Source: Myxococcota bacterium
GTDB taxonomy: Bacteria > Myxococcota > Kuafuiibacteriia > Kuafuiibacteriales > Kuafuiibacteriaceae
Assembly: GCA_028289325.1 (NCBI GenBank)
Contig: JANQQN010000522.1
Location: forward strand, 1-46,941
Reading direction: 5' to 3'
Length of the DNA stretch: 46,941 nucleotides
Shown here: positions 18,144 through 25,815 of the stretch, in pieces
How positions within the stretch are numbered: position 1 is the first letter of the stretch
Layout: the number at the start of each line of letters is the position of its first letter
The notes under the pieces: generated by a model
Seen by the model: only the letters and a program-made list of their open reading frames with translations
Databases searched by the model: none
What the model was told of the DNA's origin: nothing
Program-made: the position numbers and the translations under genes

Positions 18144-19034
18144 TCACCCCGCGTCGAACTCGGCCACGAGGCCGAAGTGGTCCGACGGGAACAGATGGGT
18201 CTCTGTATTTCCCGGCTCGTTCGCTGCGGTTTTCCCTCGGATGAGGACGGTCTTTTGAATGGCTTTGGCGCCGATGATCCCAATGCTCTGGGGCCGAAGG
18301 CCCACGGACAGGATTCGGTCGTAGCGACATCGGCGCCGCTGTTCGGGCGGCTTGAGCTTCATGGCCGCCCGAAACGTGTTCACGTGCTCATCTTCGGTCG
18401 CCCCCACCTCGTCCGGCCGCAGCTGCGACCACACGTCGATCACTTTGGCCACCGCGCGCTCGGGAGACCTCGTCAGTTCCGGGCGCTTCGGATCATTGGC
18501 GTCGAAGTTGAAATCACCGCCGACGAGCGCCTTGGCGTCCCGTCGCTCGCGCATCGACGCCGATAGGGCGGTCAGCTCTTCGAGCCGGCGCCGGGCCTTG
18601 CCCTCGACGACCGACGGCGGCCGGCCAAACGTTCCCCCTGCACAGTGGACGTTGTAGACGCGGACCGCACCCCACGGCGTCTCGACCAACGCGGACATGA
18701 CGCCGTCGTCTACGTATCCACCGAGCCTCACCATGCCGGGGTCAACGATGGGCCACCGGCTTACGAGCGCGAGTCGCCCGCTCTGAGCCGCCACCTCCCG
18801 GTCCTCGGGCGCGGATAGCGTCTCGAGCTTGTCCCAGACCCAGATCGCGTCGCCGTGCTTGTCGAGAGCTCGCCGGATCGCGACGATCACCGGCTCTGTG
18901 GCCTCCTGCAGGCAGATGATGTCGGGCGCACCTCGCTCGAAGAGCGCGGCGACGATGGCCTCGGATCGGCGGTCGAGATACTTGGACGGATCGGTATCGC
19001 CAAAGACGTTGAAAGTCGCAAAACGCACACGCAC
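18144..19034 (-). CDS. Endonuclease/exonuclease/phosphatase (EEP) family protein
   Basis: A 296-residue protein with the full set of EEP-superfamily motifs: TFNVFGD at the N-terminus, the metal-binding Glu in CLQEATE, the central VGGDFNFDAND, and SDHFGLVAEF with the catalytic Asp-His at the C-terminus. The family includes DNase I-like nucleases, sphingomyelinases and phosphatases; the substrate cannot be told from motifs. There is no evident signal peptide, so a cytoplasmic location is likely. It starts at ATG 19034, separated by 183 bp from the divergent acyltransferase gene. The MFS/synthase gene lies 249 bp downstream on the same strand, so an operon is possible but unproven. Confidence 0.85.
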   Translation of the reverse strand: MRVRFATFNVFGDTDPSKYLDRRSEAIVAALFERGAPDIICLQEATEPVIVAIRRALDKHGDAIWVWDKLETLSAPEDREVAAQSGRLALVSRWPIVDPGMVRLGGYVDDGVMSALVETPWGAVRVYNVHCAGGTFGRPPSVVEGKARRRLEELTALSASMRERRDAKALVGGDFNFDANDPKRPELTRSPERAVAKVIDVWSQLRPDEVGATEDEHVNTFRAAMKLKPPEQRRRCRYDRILSVGLRPQSIGIIGAKAIQKTVLIRGKTAANEPGNTETHLFPSDHFGLVAEFDAG

Positions 19035-19217
19035 TCGACGCTACCTAGGAGACGGCCCCACATCGATCAACCGTCGTCTCGTCCTTACCGGGCCACGCCC
19101 CGCCGGGAGCTCCAAGGCGGTCGAAACGAAGCTTGGGCGAAGAGCGGCCCTGTCTCAATTCGCCTTCAATCAACCTGGGGGATTGGCCGACCCTACGCGG
19201 TAGTCTAGCGTAGCCGG

Positions 19218-20360
19218 GTGCAGCAGAGTCGAGAGACGGCACCCGATGTGCGTACCGCTCACGATGCGTTCAGTCGACGTCGCTACTTCGGGTCGCTCGA
19301 CGGGATCCGGGCCCTGAGCATCGTCGCGGTGCTGTGGCACCACACGATACCCGCCGGGCTCGAAGGGAGCTTCTGGCGACGAGGATTCCTGGGCGTAGAT
19401 ATGTTCTTCACGCTCAGTGGCTTCCTCATTGTGACCCTGATGCTGCGGGAGCGCGATCGGACCAATACCATCTCGATGCGCGGCTTCTACCTCCGGCGGA
19501 CGTTACGCATCTTCCCGCTGTATTACGGAACCCTCGCCCTGGTGACGCTCCTGATGTTCGTTCGCCCCTCGACGCCGTGGCGAGACCAGTGGCTCCAGGA
19601 CCTCCCGGTCTATCTCACGTACACCGTGAACTGGCTGGGCGTCTCGACGCTCTTGGAGCCCGCGTGGTCGCTCGCGGCCGAGGAGCAGTTCTATCTGGTC
19701 TGGCCCCCCCTCGAACGATGGCTGGCCAACAAGATCCGCTATATCTTGGCCGGCCTGCTCATCGTTAGCCAACTCATCCACTTTGGGCTCATCGATGGGC
19801 TACTGGCGTCGGCGTTCGGATGGGGCCCCGACGAGCCGGAGATGCTTCGGCAGACGACCTTTACGCCGATACTTCTGGGGGTCGTTCTCGCCCATACGCT
19901 GCACGACCGCCGGGCGTTCAACGCCGTCTACCGAGCCCTCCAGGGCAAAGCCGTGCCTTGGATCCTCGCCGGGATCATCGTGGCTCTATGTATCGTTTCT
20001 CCCAGCGATATCCGCGGCTGGCCCCGTCTTGCGATCCATCTCTTCATGGTTGCTCTGCTCGCTTCGGTGGTCATTCGTGAAGATCACGGCCTGGCCACGG
20101 TTCTTCGCCTTCGTCCCCTGCAGCGAATCGGGATGATCAGCTACGGCATCTATCTGCTGCATCCTTTCGGGATGCACGCCTCGGGCGTGCTCCGAGACAA
20201 GCTCCCCTTCTCGATCATGGGCGATGACTTCGTGCTCACCAGCCTATTCAGTATCGTGATCGCGGAGCTGAGCTTCAGGTTCTACGAGTCTCCGTTCCTT
20301 CGCCTCAAGGAAAAGCTCAGTTCGCCCCGGCGAGTCCCGTCCGCCCCGGCCACGGCCTAA
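19218..20360 (+). CDS. Acyltransferase family 3 (OafA/YrhL-type) membrane protein
   Basis: A 380-residue polytopic membrane protein starting at GTG 19218. It has the acyltransferase-3 signature: SLDGIRALSIVAVLWHHT, with the essential His in WHH; then GFLGVDMFFTLSGFLIVTLM; LRRTLRIFPLYY with the conserved Arg; and WSLAAEEQFYLVWP. About ten hydrophobic helices follow the usual pattern and the C-terminal SGNH domain is absent. Members transfer acetyl or other acyl groups from the cytoplasm to sugars of LPS O-antigen, peptidoglycan, exopolysaccharide or secondary metabolites. The downstream sulfotransferases suggest a theme of envelope or metabolite decoration. A strong hairpin 11 bp after the stop probably ends this transcript. 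Confidence 0.9.
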   Translation: MQQSRETAPDVRTAHDAFSRRRYFGSLDGIRALSIVAVLWHHTIPAGLEGSFWRRGFLGVDMFFTLSGFLIVTLMLRERDRTNTISMRGFYLRRTLRIFPLYYGTLALVTLLMFVRPSTPWRDQWLQDLPVYLTYTVNWLGVSTLLEPAWSLAAEEQFYLVWPPLERWLANKIRYILAGLLIVSQLIHFGLIDGLLASAFGWGPDEPEMLRQTTFTPILLGVVLAHTLHDRRAFNAVYRALQGKAVPWILAGIIVALCIVSPSDIRGWPRLAIHLFMVALLASVVIREDHGLATVLRLRPLQRIGMISYGIYLLHPFGMHASGVLRDKLPFSIMGDDFVLTSLFSIVIAELSFRFYESPFLRLKEKLSSPRRVPSAPATA

Positions 20361-20370
20361 CCAAGTCAGC

Positions 20371-20404
20371 GGCCCTCGCCGCCGCCATGGCGGTGAGGAG
20401 GGCC
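20371..20404 (+). terminator. GC-rich hairpin after the acyltransferase gene
   Basis: GGCCCTC (20371-20377) pairs with GAGGGCC (20398-20404), and inside it CCGCC pairs with GGCGG around GCCAT. The structure starts 11 bp after the stop codon. No T-run follows, so Rho-independent termination would be inefficient. Confidence 0.5.
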
Positions 20405-20558
20405 TCGAGCCACGCCGAAGGTGTGACCGCCGCCTCTGGCGCAGATTCAAACCGAGACAGCGAGACGACACCCGAAGCCCTCCACCTGTGCCAGAGGAAG
20501 CGGCCCTCGAATCGATACCATGGTGCGACTCGACGGGCGCGTCTATACTCTACGAACC

Positions 20559-21488
20559 ATGGACCACGATCGGACGACGACGCCCACCGATAGCGAAACC
20601 CCGAGCTTTGGTCGGATGGCTTTCCTGATCGGCGCCGCGAAGAGCGGAACCTCACATCTCGCGGCCAGGCTAGGCCTGCACTCCCAGATCTGCCTCACCG
20701 AGCCCAAGGAGCCCTGCTTCTTCTCCGAAGATGAGTTGTACGCGCAAGGCCTCGGATGGTACCGGTCCCGCTTCGAGGCCTCCGATCCCGGCGACCTCGT
20801 CTTTCTCGACGGCACGACCCAGTACTCCCGCTGCACGGTCTTTCCGGACGTCCCTAAGCGAATCCACGCCCACTTCCCGAACGCCCGTCTGATCTACATG
20901 CTGCGGGATCCGGTAGATCGGGCGTTCTCGCACTACACCCATCGATGGTTGAAGGAAGTTCATCCTGGAGAGCCCTTCAGCGAGACCTTTGAAGAGTTTG
21001 TCTTGAAGGATAAGATGTGCCTCGACGACAGCCGCTATCAGATGCAGTACGAGCATTACCTGCCCTTCTTCCCGGAAGACCGCTTTCTGATCCTGACCGC
21101 TGATGAGCTGCGAAGCGACTTCGAAGGGACCGTACGTCGCGTGTGTCAGCACCTCGACATCCCCTTCGAGACCCTGCCGGAGGCCGAGTCCGAAAAGTCG
21201 AATGTGACCTCCCAATTCGTGGAAGACATGGCCAAGTCGACGGTGGTTGAGCGAATCAAGAAAATGCCGCTCGTCGAGACCGTCCGTCACTTCGTTCCGA
21301 AACGGATCCGGCAAGACATCATCGACAACATCATCCCTCGCACCTCCGCCTACGAGCAGGTGAACGAAGAGCTGACGCCCGAGCCGATGCGGGACGACAC
21401 CCGGCCTCGCCTGATCGCCGAATTCGAATCGGACATCGCGTGGGCAGAACGGATGGTCGGACGATCTCTCGACGCGTGGCGCTCCTAA
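20559..21488 (+). CDS. Sulfotransferase family protein
   Basis: About 309 residues from ATG 20559 (an upstream in-frame ATG is at 20520). It matches PAPS-dependent sulfotransferases. The 5'-phosphosulfate loop is LIGAAKSGTSHLA, with the P-loop-like KSGTS. The 3'-phosphate-binding motif is YMLRDPVDRAFSHY, with the conserved Arg and Ser. EPKEPCFFS after the first helix is typical of heparan-sulfate-like and bacterial carbohydrate sulfotransferases. Role: transfer of sulfate to a sugar, lipid or small-molecule hydroxyl or amine. TATACT at 20544-20549 ends 9 nt before the chosen ATG and no ribosome binding site is visible, so a leaderless mRNA is possible. It converges on a second, divergent sulfotransferase, with a shared hairpin terminator between them. 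Confidence 0.88.
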   Translation: MDHDRTTTPTDSETPSFGRMAFLIGAAKSGTSHLAARLGLHSQICLTEPKEPCFFSEDELYAQGLGWYRSRFEASDPGDLVFLDGTTQYSRCTVFPDVPKRIHAHFPNARLIYMLRDPVDRAFSHYTHRWLKEVHPGEPFSETFEEFVLKDKMCLDDSRYQMQYEHYLPFFPEDRFLILTADELRSDFEGTVRRVCQHLDIPFETLPEAESEKSNVTSQFVEDMAKSTVVERIKKMPLVETVRHFVPKRIRQDIIDNIIPRTSAYEQVNEELTPEPMRDDTRPRLIAEFESDIAWAERMVGRSLDAWRS

Positions 21489-21527
21489 CCCGAGCGCGGT
21501 GTCTCACGAGGTGTTCACCGCCGGGGT

Positions 21528-21549
21528 CGCGACCTCACTTGAGGTCGCG
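21528..21549. terminator. Shared hairpin between the convergent sulfotransferases
   Basis: CGCGACCTC (21528-21536), loop ACTT, GAGGTCGCG (21541-21549): a perfect 9-bp stem. It overlaps the stop codon of the minus-strand sulfotransferase (stop at 21535-21537). Its core CGCGACCT/AGGTCGCG recurs in the larger hairpin at 22595-22631, beyond the other end of that gene. Confidence 0.65.
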
Positions 21550-22488
21550 CTGAATCATATCGCCCATCTCGAGATCTGCCTTGCGGGCGAGGGAGCGAAT
21601 TCCGAGACGGCGCCCTACGATGTCTTGCAGCCATAACGAAGGCCCGAAACGCTCGATCTTGGCCTGTTGACGCTTGACGCGGTCGTCGGCCCACAAGATC
21701 AACTCGCGCCACGGCGGAGGTTGCTCAGAGCGCGGAGCCGACGGCTCGTACCCCCATCGTTCGAGCGCGCGCCCGAGCGTAGCCTCGGCAACGCGGACCC
21801 ACTCCTCATCGGCCTTACGTTTCCACTTCTGCGCTTCCTTGGGGTCAAGAGGGGCATAGGTCGACGTCTCGTGGAACCGCAGAAAGGCCGGATCGTAGGC
21901 CACGCCCATGAACGCCGAAACTTCTCGCAGCTTCTCCTCCGGTTGGCGGAGAATATCCTCGAAACAGACCTCACACCGGCGATCCTCAGGGATACCGAGC
22001 CGGACCGCTTCCCACTCTTCCTGCATTTCGCGCCACCAGCGTGCGCCCGCCCACGCGTTCCCAACCCAACCAAGCTTCAGCCACGACGCGATGACATCCC
22101 GCGGATCGCGGGTCAGGTGGATGAAGCGAGCATTGGGTGCGAGCCGGCGGACGTGCTCGTAGCACTTGTGGGCGACGGCCACGACTACGCCTGCGTCGGG
22201 GCCACGCGCTTGCCGTAGCTGATCGAGCATCGACGCGAAGGTGCCCGGATAGTCCGCGTCGGCGTCGACCGTCAGGCCCTTATGACGAGTCATACGTCGG
22301 TCGCGAAGCCAGCCTTTCCATGCTTCGAGGGCCTCGGGATCGGCCGGGCCGTCCGGGGACTCGAGAGCCTCGAGAATCCATTCGACCTCACCGAGATCGA
22401 CTATCTGTGGATGCTGCCCGAGCATGAGACGGAACATGGTCGTTCCTGCTCGCGTGGTGCCCGTGATGAATACTTGGCGCCTCTCCAT
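21535..22488 (-). CDS. Sulfotransferase domain protein
   Basis: 317 residues from ATG 22488; a TTG at 22500 would add four residues. The N-terminus VFITGTTRAGTTMFRLML is the PAPS 5'-phosphosulfate loop. FIHLTRDPRDVIASWLKLG is the 3'-phosphate motif with the usual RDPRD core. The C-terminal part contains the helix with EVSAFMGVAYDPAF, common in bacterial sulfotransferase_3-like proteins. It shares only motif-level resemblance with the sulfotransferase gene facing it, so this is not a recent tandem duplication. The acceptor is unknown; glycolipids, polysaccharides or natural products are possible. Similar hairpins lie at both ends of this gene. Confidence 0.88.
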   Translation of the reverse strand: MERRQVFITGTTRAGTTMFRLMLGQHPQIVDLGEVEWILEALESPDGPADPEALEAWKGWLRDRRMTRHKGLTVDADADYPGTFASMLDQLRQARGPDAGVVVAVAHKCYEHVRRLAPNARFIHLTRDPRDVIASWLKLGWVGNAWAGARWWREMQEEWEAVRLGIPEDRRCEVCFEDILRQPEEKLREVSAFMGVAYDPAFLRFHETSTYAPLDPKEAQKWKRKADEEWVRVAEATLGRALERWGYEPSAPRSEQPPPWRELILWADDRVKRQQAKIERFGPSLWLQDIVGRRLGIRSLARKADLEMGDMIQRDLK

Positions 22489-22594
22489 GCCGAAGGTCAA
22501 CGAGGGTTACATTGACGCTGCCCGTTAGCAAGCGACGATCGCCGAGCGTTTGTCGGAGGAGCCCCTACCCTGCGCCGACCGCATGACCGGCCAG

Positions 22595-22631
22595 CCGCGA
22601 CCTGAGGACCGCTCGGTTCCTCAGGTCGCGG
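22595..22631. repeat. 14-bp perfect inverted repeat upstream of the minus-strand sulfotransferase
   Basis: CCGCGACCTGAGGA (22595-22608), a 9-nt loop, then TCCTCAGGTCGCGG (22618-22631). It is one of the strongest hairpins in the window and sits about 110 bp upstream of the sulfotransferase start. No gene ends here on either strand, so a terminator role is unclear; an operator, attenuator or repeat-element role is possible. It shares CGCGACCT/AGGTCGCG with the 21528-21549 hairpin. Confidence 0.6.
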
Positions 22632-23386
22632 CGCGACCGCGAGATCCCGGCCATGCGATGCGTCTTGCCGCCCAGGAACCCTCGAACCGTGGCCCCGACC
22701 TCGAGCGGCGGGCCTCGAGGGCAAAGGGCTCGGTATCGAACAGGTGAATCTCAGCCTCGGCGACATCTCATGCGAACGCCCGCGCATCGAGAGAGCCGAC
22801 ACACGAGTCGTTTCGTCCCCGCGAGAACACGGACTGCCGTTCCACAAGAACGAGGGCTGCCCCTCGCGCAAGCAGGCCTGCCACTACCAAACGAATGGCG
22901 CCGAGCTTTGGTCGTCACTAGATTGAATGGACCTTGTCGCGGTCCCGGATCGCTTGGTCGTGCGCGACGACGCTGACGAACTTGGTCGACACGATCCCGG
23001 ACCGAGGCTCGAGATCGAGCCTCCAAAACGAGGCGTCACCTTCGACCCTCAGCACCGCGGACGCAATTGGATACTTGGATCTATCCAATATCTTGATCCT
23101 GACATCTCGTTGGACCTGGAGACCACACCGGTGGTGAAGCCGGCAGCAGCCACGGCCGGCGGACGAGCAAACCGATAACCCACTGTCGCCTCGCTCTCCG
23201 GCATGACGAAAACCGTGAACGAAGGGTAACAAACCGAGCTCGGCGAGGCCTTTGCATTTCGGCTACGCCACGATCTCCCCAGCCAGGCTCTCTAAAACAT
23301 CGACACAGGCATCCGGAATCCGAGATCGGCAACCACCAGAGAGCACGTTGGATTATCGTCGACGCAAGCTGACATGCACCACCACG
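22632..23386. other. Gene-poor region with only a doubtful coding remnant
   Basis: No intact gene is supported between the sulfotransferase upstream region and the promoter-like site at 23387. Open frames are short, overlapping and compositionally biased. The only stretch that reads like protein is on the minus strand at 22918-23232 (listed separately). Base composition drops towards the right end. Confidence 0.5.
22918..23232 (-). pseudogene. Possible decayed small protein gene (two frames)
   Basis: In one minus-strand frame the C-terminal part reads like a beta-rich protein (RDVRIKILDRSKYPIASAV, then VEGDASFWRLDLEPRSGIVS), ending at a TAG at 22918-22920. Its wobble positions are GC-rich, more so than those of the opposite frame. 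The upstream portion of that frame looks nonsensical, whereas another minus frame gives a plausible N-terminus (MPESEATVGYRFARPPAVA, ATG at about 23205). A single frameshift near 23110 would join them. No family is recognised. It may equally be chance. Confidence 0.25.
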
Positions 23387-23413
23387 TTGGCAACTTAAAC
23401 TTCAAACTATAAG
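23387..23413 (+). promoter_or_regulatory. Candidate sigma-70-like promoter
   Basis: TTGGCA (23387-23392) and TATAAG (23408-23413) are each 5 of 6 matches to the -35 and -10 consensus, with a short 15-bp spacer in the most AT-rich stretch nearby. The position suits transcription of the hypothetical gene at 23497. Confidence 0.35.
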
Positions 23414-23496
23414 TCACGACTCATGGCCGCCGTACCGAGCGTTGTGTATCTTTGGGCTTCTACTGGCGCGCGGGGCTCCTCGCGGTTTGGGGGAAT

Positions 23497-24021
23497 ATGA
23501 TGTGGCGTGACAACGCGGGTTTTGGAAAGATGCTGGTGGTCAACGAGCTTCAGGCCTCAGGCGTAAACGGCAGCGCCGAGACCGGAGTGGCCCACGTTCA
23601 CGGCGGCACATTCACGAAGCTTCAGCTTACCGGTTACTCCACGAACACGCTCTTGGGGGAGAAACGCCCGGTGTTTATCGACTTTCTCACTCGCCGCAGG
23701 CAGCTCGGCCCTCCCGGCACGAGGGAGCAGGTATCGTTGAGTTGGAAGAAGCTCTTCGGCCCCCCGGTGCCCGACTCGTGGGGACTTGATTACGAGATTT
23801 CGGCGCCCGGCAATGAGCAGAGCCAAGTCGTCGGTCGAATTCCGTTCCAGACCCCGCACGGCCAACGTCCGATGGCGAAAGTCACGTTTCGCTACATGCA
23901 AGATGCTGACGGCGACGCGTGGTATAGTTTCGAGTTCGAACACTTTGACTGGGCCACCAACAGCTGGTTGTCGGAATCGATCCGCCGAATCGGCAGCTGC
24001 CCCGCCGCGCGCCCGTCGTGA
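23497..24021 (+). CDS. Hypothetical protein
   Basis: About 174 residues if it starts at ATG 23497, or one codon later at ATG 23500; GGGGGA (23489-23494) lies 5 nt before the latter. The frame also allows a TTG at 23452. No family was recognised. The sequence reads as one globular domain, probably beta-rich: GMLVVNELQASGVNG-like strands, then VTFRYMQDADGDAWYSFEFE near the C-terminus with an acidic DADGD turn. No signal peptide or membrane segment is convincing from the later starts. It stands alone in a gene-poor region, with a promoter-like site upstream and a classic terminator about 200 bp downstream. That it is expressed is inference. Confidence 0.5.
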   Translation: MMWRDNAGFGKMLVVNELQASGVNGSAETGVAHVHGGTFTKLQLTGYSTNTLLGEKRPVFIDFLTRRRQLGPPGTREQVSLSWKKLFGPPVPDSWGLDYEISAPGNEQSQVVGRIPFQTPHGQRPMAKVTFRYMQDADGDAWYSFEFEHFDWATNSWLSESIRRIGSCPAARPS

Positions 24022-24215
24022 TCGAACGTCACCCGTTGACTCGAAGCGCACAGCACCCGCCGGTCCCACGCGACCACCGTCTTTCTTCACTTCAGGGCTG
24101 AATGCGTGGCGGAACGACCGCGAGGCGGTCGATTCAGATCAGTGGAGGATCAGCGTTGCAACAAGCGGGGGATACGCGATTCGAAGGAAGAAGAAACCTG
24201 TCGTGTTCTCGTGAC

Positions 24216-24240
24216 CGCGCCTATCCGGGCGCGTTTTATT
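24216..24240 (+). terminator. Rho-independent terminator
   Basis: CGCGCC (24216-24221), loop TATCCG, GGCGCG (24228-24233), followed directly by TTTTATT. It has the full stem plus T-tract form, which is rare in this window. It is oriented to end plus-strand transcripts, presumably from the hypothetical gene ending at 24021. Confidence 0.8.
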
Positions 24241-24747
24241 CGTAGCGTCGCGGCTGAACGCAAGGGTACTTGACGTAACGAGCCGAAACCCCGGTTAACC
24301 CGATGAATCGACCTGCGTTAGAAGCACTGTGCTCTGCCCGGCCACGAGAACATCGACTCCATGCCGAACATGGTTACTGATCGGTGAAAGCCAAATTGTT
24401 CCTCGACTTCGCCCTCGATATCGCCCTCCTTATCGCCTGCCTTGGTCTGAGACCGATTCTCAGATGGCGAACGGTCGCGCTCTTCGAGCTATCTGTTATT
24501 CGAAGAGATGAATATACAGTGCCTGCATCGACTCGCCTCCGCAAGACCCCACCGCACTTTTTGCAACTCTTCTTACCTATCCTCCGGCAACTCAAAGACC
24601 CGTCTGACCTAGCGACGTCATCGTACTCGAACCGCATGAGCCGACGTCATGCGATCCGTGAGCGGCAGTGCCTTCATCGCGTTAACGCGCACGGACTTCG
24701 AGGCCGAGTCGGTCGGCCGGTGTCGCACCGAAGTCGGTCGTAGACCT
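24241..24747. other. Gene-free 507-bp stretch
   Basis: No protein-like frame, RNA gene or repeat was found. A frame starting at GTG 24384 encodes a short hydrophobic start (LFLDFALDIALLIACLGL) but then loses any protein character, and it has no ribosome binding site. GC is lower than in flanking genes. Confidence 0.4.
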
Positions 24748-25710
24748 TCAATCCGGACATGAGGTTCGTGAGATGGGAATCGAACGAATGTTGGGTGATC
24801 CGTACTCGGACACGTACAGCCTCGTGCCCCATCGATTGGCTACGATCCCATTCGGCAATGCAAATTGCGCCGCGGTCAACGGCCCGTCGATCGACCCGAA
24901 GTCTCCCGTCCCCGCGAGTACGTCGACCGACCCGCGAGGAGAGACCGCGAAGACCTTGTTTACGTTAAGGCTCGTTGCGTACACGCAGCCTCTGGCGAAG
25001 GTCAGGTAACCGATGTTGCCGCCTGCGACCTCACCGAGATCCGCCACGACCGAAACGCTGCCGTTTCGACGAAAGCGTAGGACTTTGGCGTCATCGTAGT
25101 TGCCGACGTACAGGCGGCCACGGCGGTCGAATGCGAGGCCTACCGGACCCGCAAGCAGCGGGTCGTCGCTGAACAGCGTGACCTCACCCGCCCGGTCGAT
25201 GCGGTAGATCGTTTGCCCGGTGTAGCTGGCCGCGTACAACCGACCACGGCGGTCGATGGCCAGACCGCCACCGCTGCCGTCCAGGGTCGCAAACACCGTC
25301 ACCTCGCCGTGGCGGTCGCGCTTACGAATGGTTCCATCGTTGAAGTTCGAAACGTAGAGGTTGCCGTATCGATCGAATACGGACCCAAGGGGTCCACTCA
25401 GGCCGTCGACCGTCACTTCGAACTCGCCTGAGCGACGGACCCGGTAGACTTCGGTGCCCAGCAGGCCGCCCGCGCCGAACGCACCAGCGTTGGACACGAA
25501 CAATCTCCCGCGACGATCGAAGCTCAGCCCGTCGTTGTTGGCGGCCGGGAGCACGGCAACCGTCTGCACCTGGGGTGCCCTCAGCGCCTGGCTGACGGAC
25601 GCCACGTCATCATCCAAGCTCGCCGGCGACCCATCGCCGCAGCCGAGCATCATCGTTGCCAAGAGCGCCGGACACGCCCGGTGCCAAGCCCTCGTACTGA
25701 TCGTTTTCAT
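24748..25710 (-). CDS. NHL/SMP-30-like beta-propeller lipoprotein
   Basis: 320 residues with a type II signal peptide ending in the lipobox MLGC. The mature part is a series of about six propeller blades with the recurring pattern FDRRGRLYV-S/G-N, for example LSFDRRGRLFVSNAG, SVFDRYGNLYVSNFN, LAIDRRGRLYAASYT and LAFDRRGRLYVGNYD. This is the strand pattern of NHL/SMP-30/gluconolactonase-like propellers. Without visible lactonase metal ligands, a binding or scaffold role at the outer membrane is as likely as an enzyme. Its upstream neighbour on the same strand is a ToxR-like regulator 105 bp away, which may control it. Confidence 0.8.
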   Translation of the reverse strand: MKTISTRAWHRACPALLATMMLGCGDGSPASLDDDVASVSQALRAPQVQTVAVLPAANNDGLSFDRRGRLFVSNAGAFGAGGLLGTEVYRVRRSGEFEVTVDGLSGPLGSVFDRYGNLYVSNFNDGTIRKRDRHGEVTVFATLDGSGGGLAIDRRGRLYAASYTGQTIYRIDRAGEVTLFSDDPLLAGPVGLAFDRRGRLYVGNYDDAKVLRFRRNGSVSVVADLGEVAGGNIGYLTFARGCVYATSLNVNKVFAVSPRGSVDVLAGTGDFGSIDGPLTAAQFALPNGIVANRWGTRLYVSEYGSPNIRSIPISRTSCPD

Positions 25711-25815
25711 GTGTCGCTTCTCCTCCGACCGCCGTAGGGGGCGGTCGTCGGCGGCAGACGCTAGAGGCCGATGCCCTGAAGGCGCATGTGGAAGAGCTGA
25801 AGTTCGCCTGAAGAT

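Noticed and set aside
23786-24214. Open frame ending at the strong terminator (24216)
   Set aside because: Most of it overlaps the hypothetical gene in another frame and is Arg/Ser-rich; only the last 40 codons look plausible.
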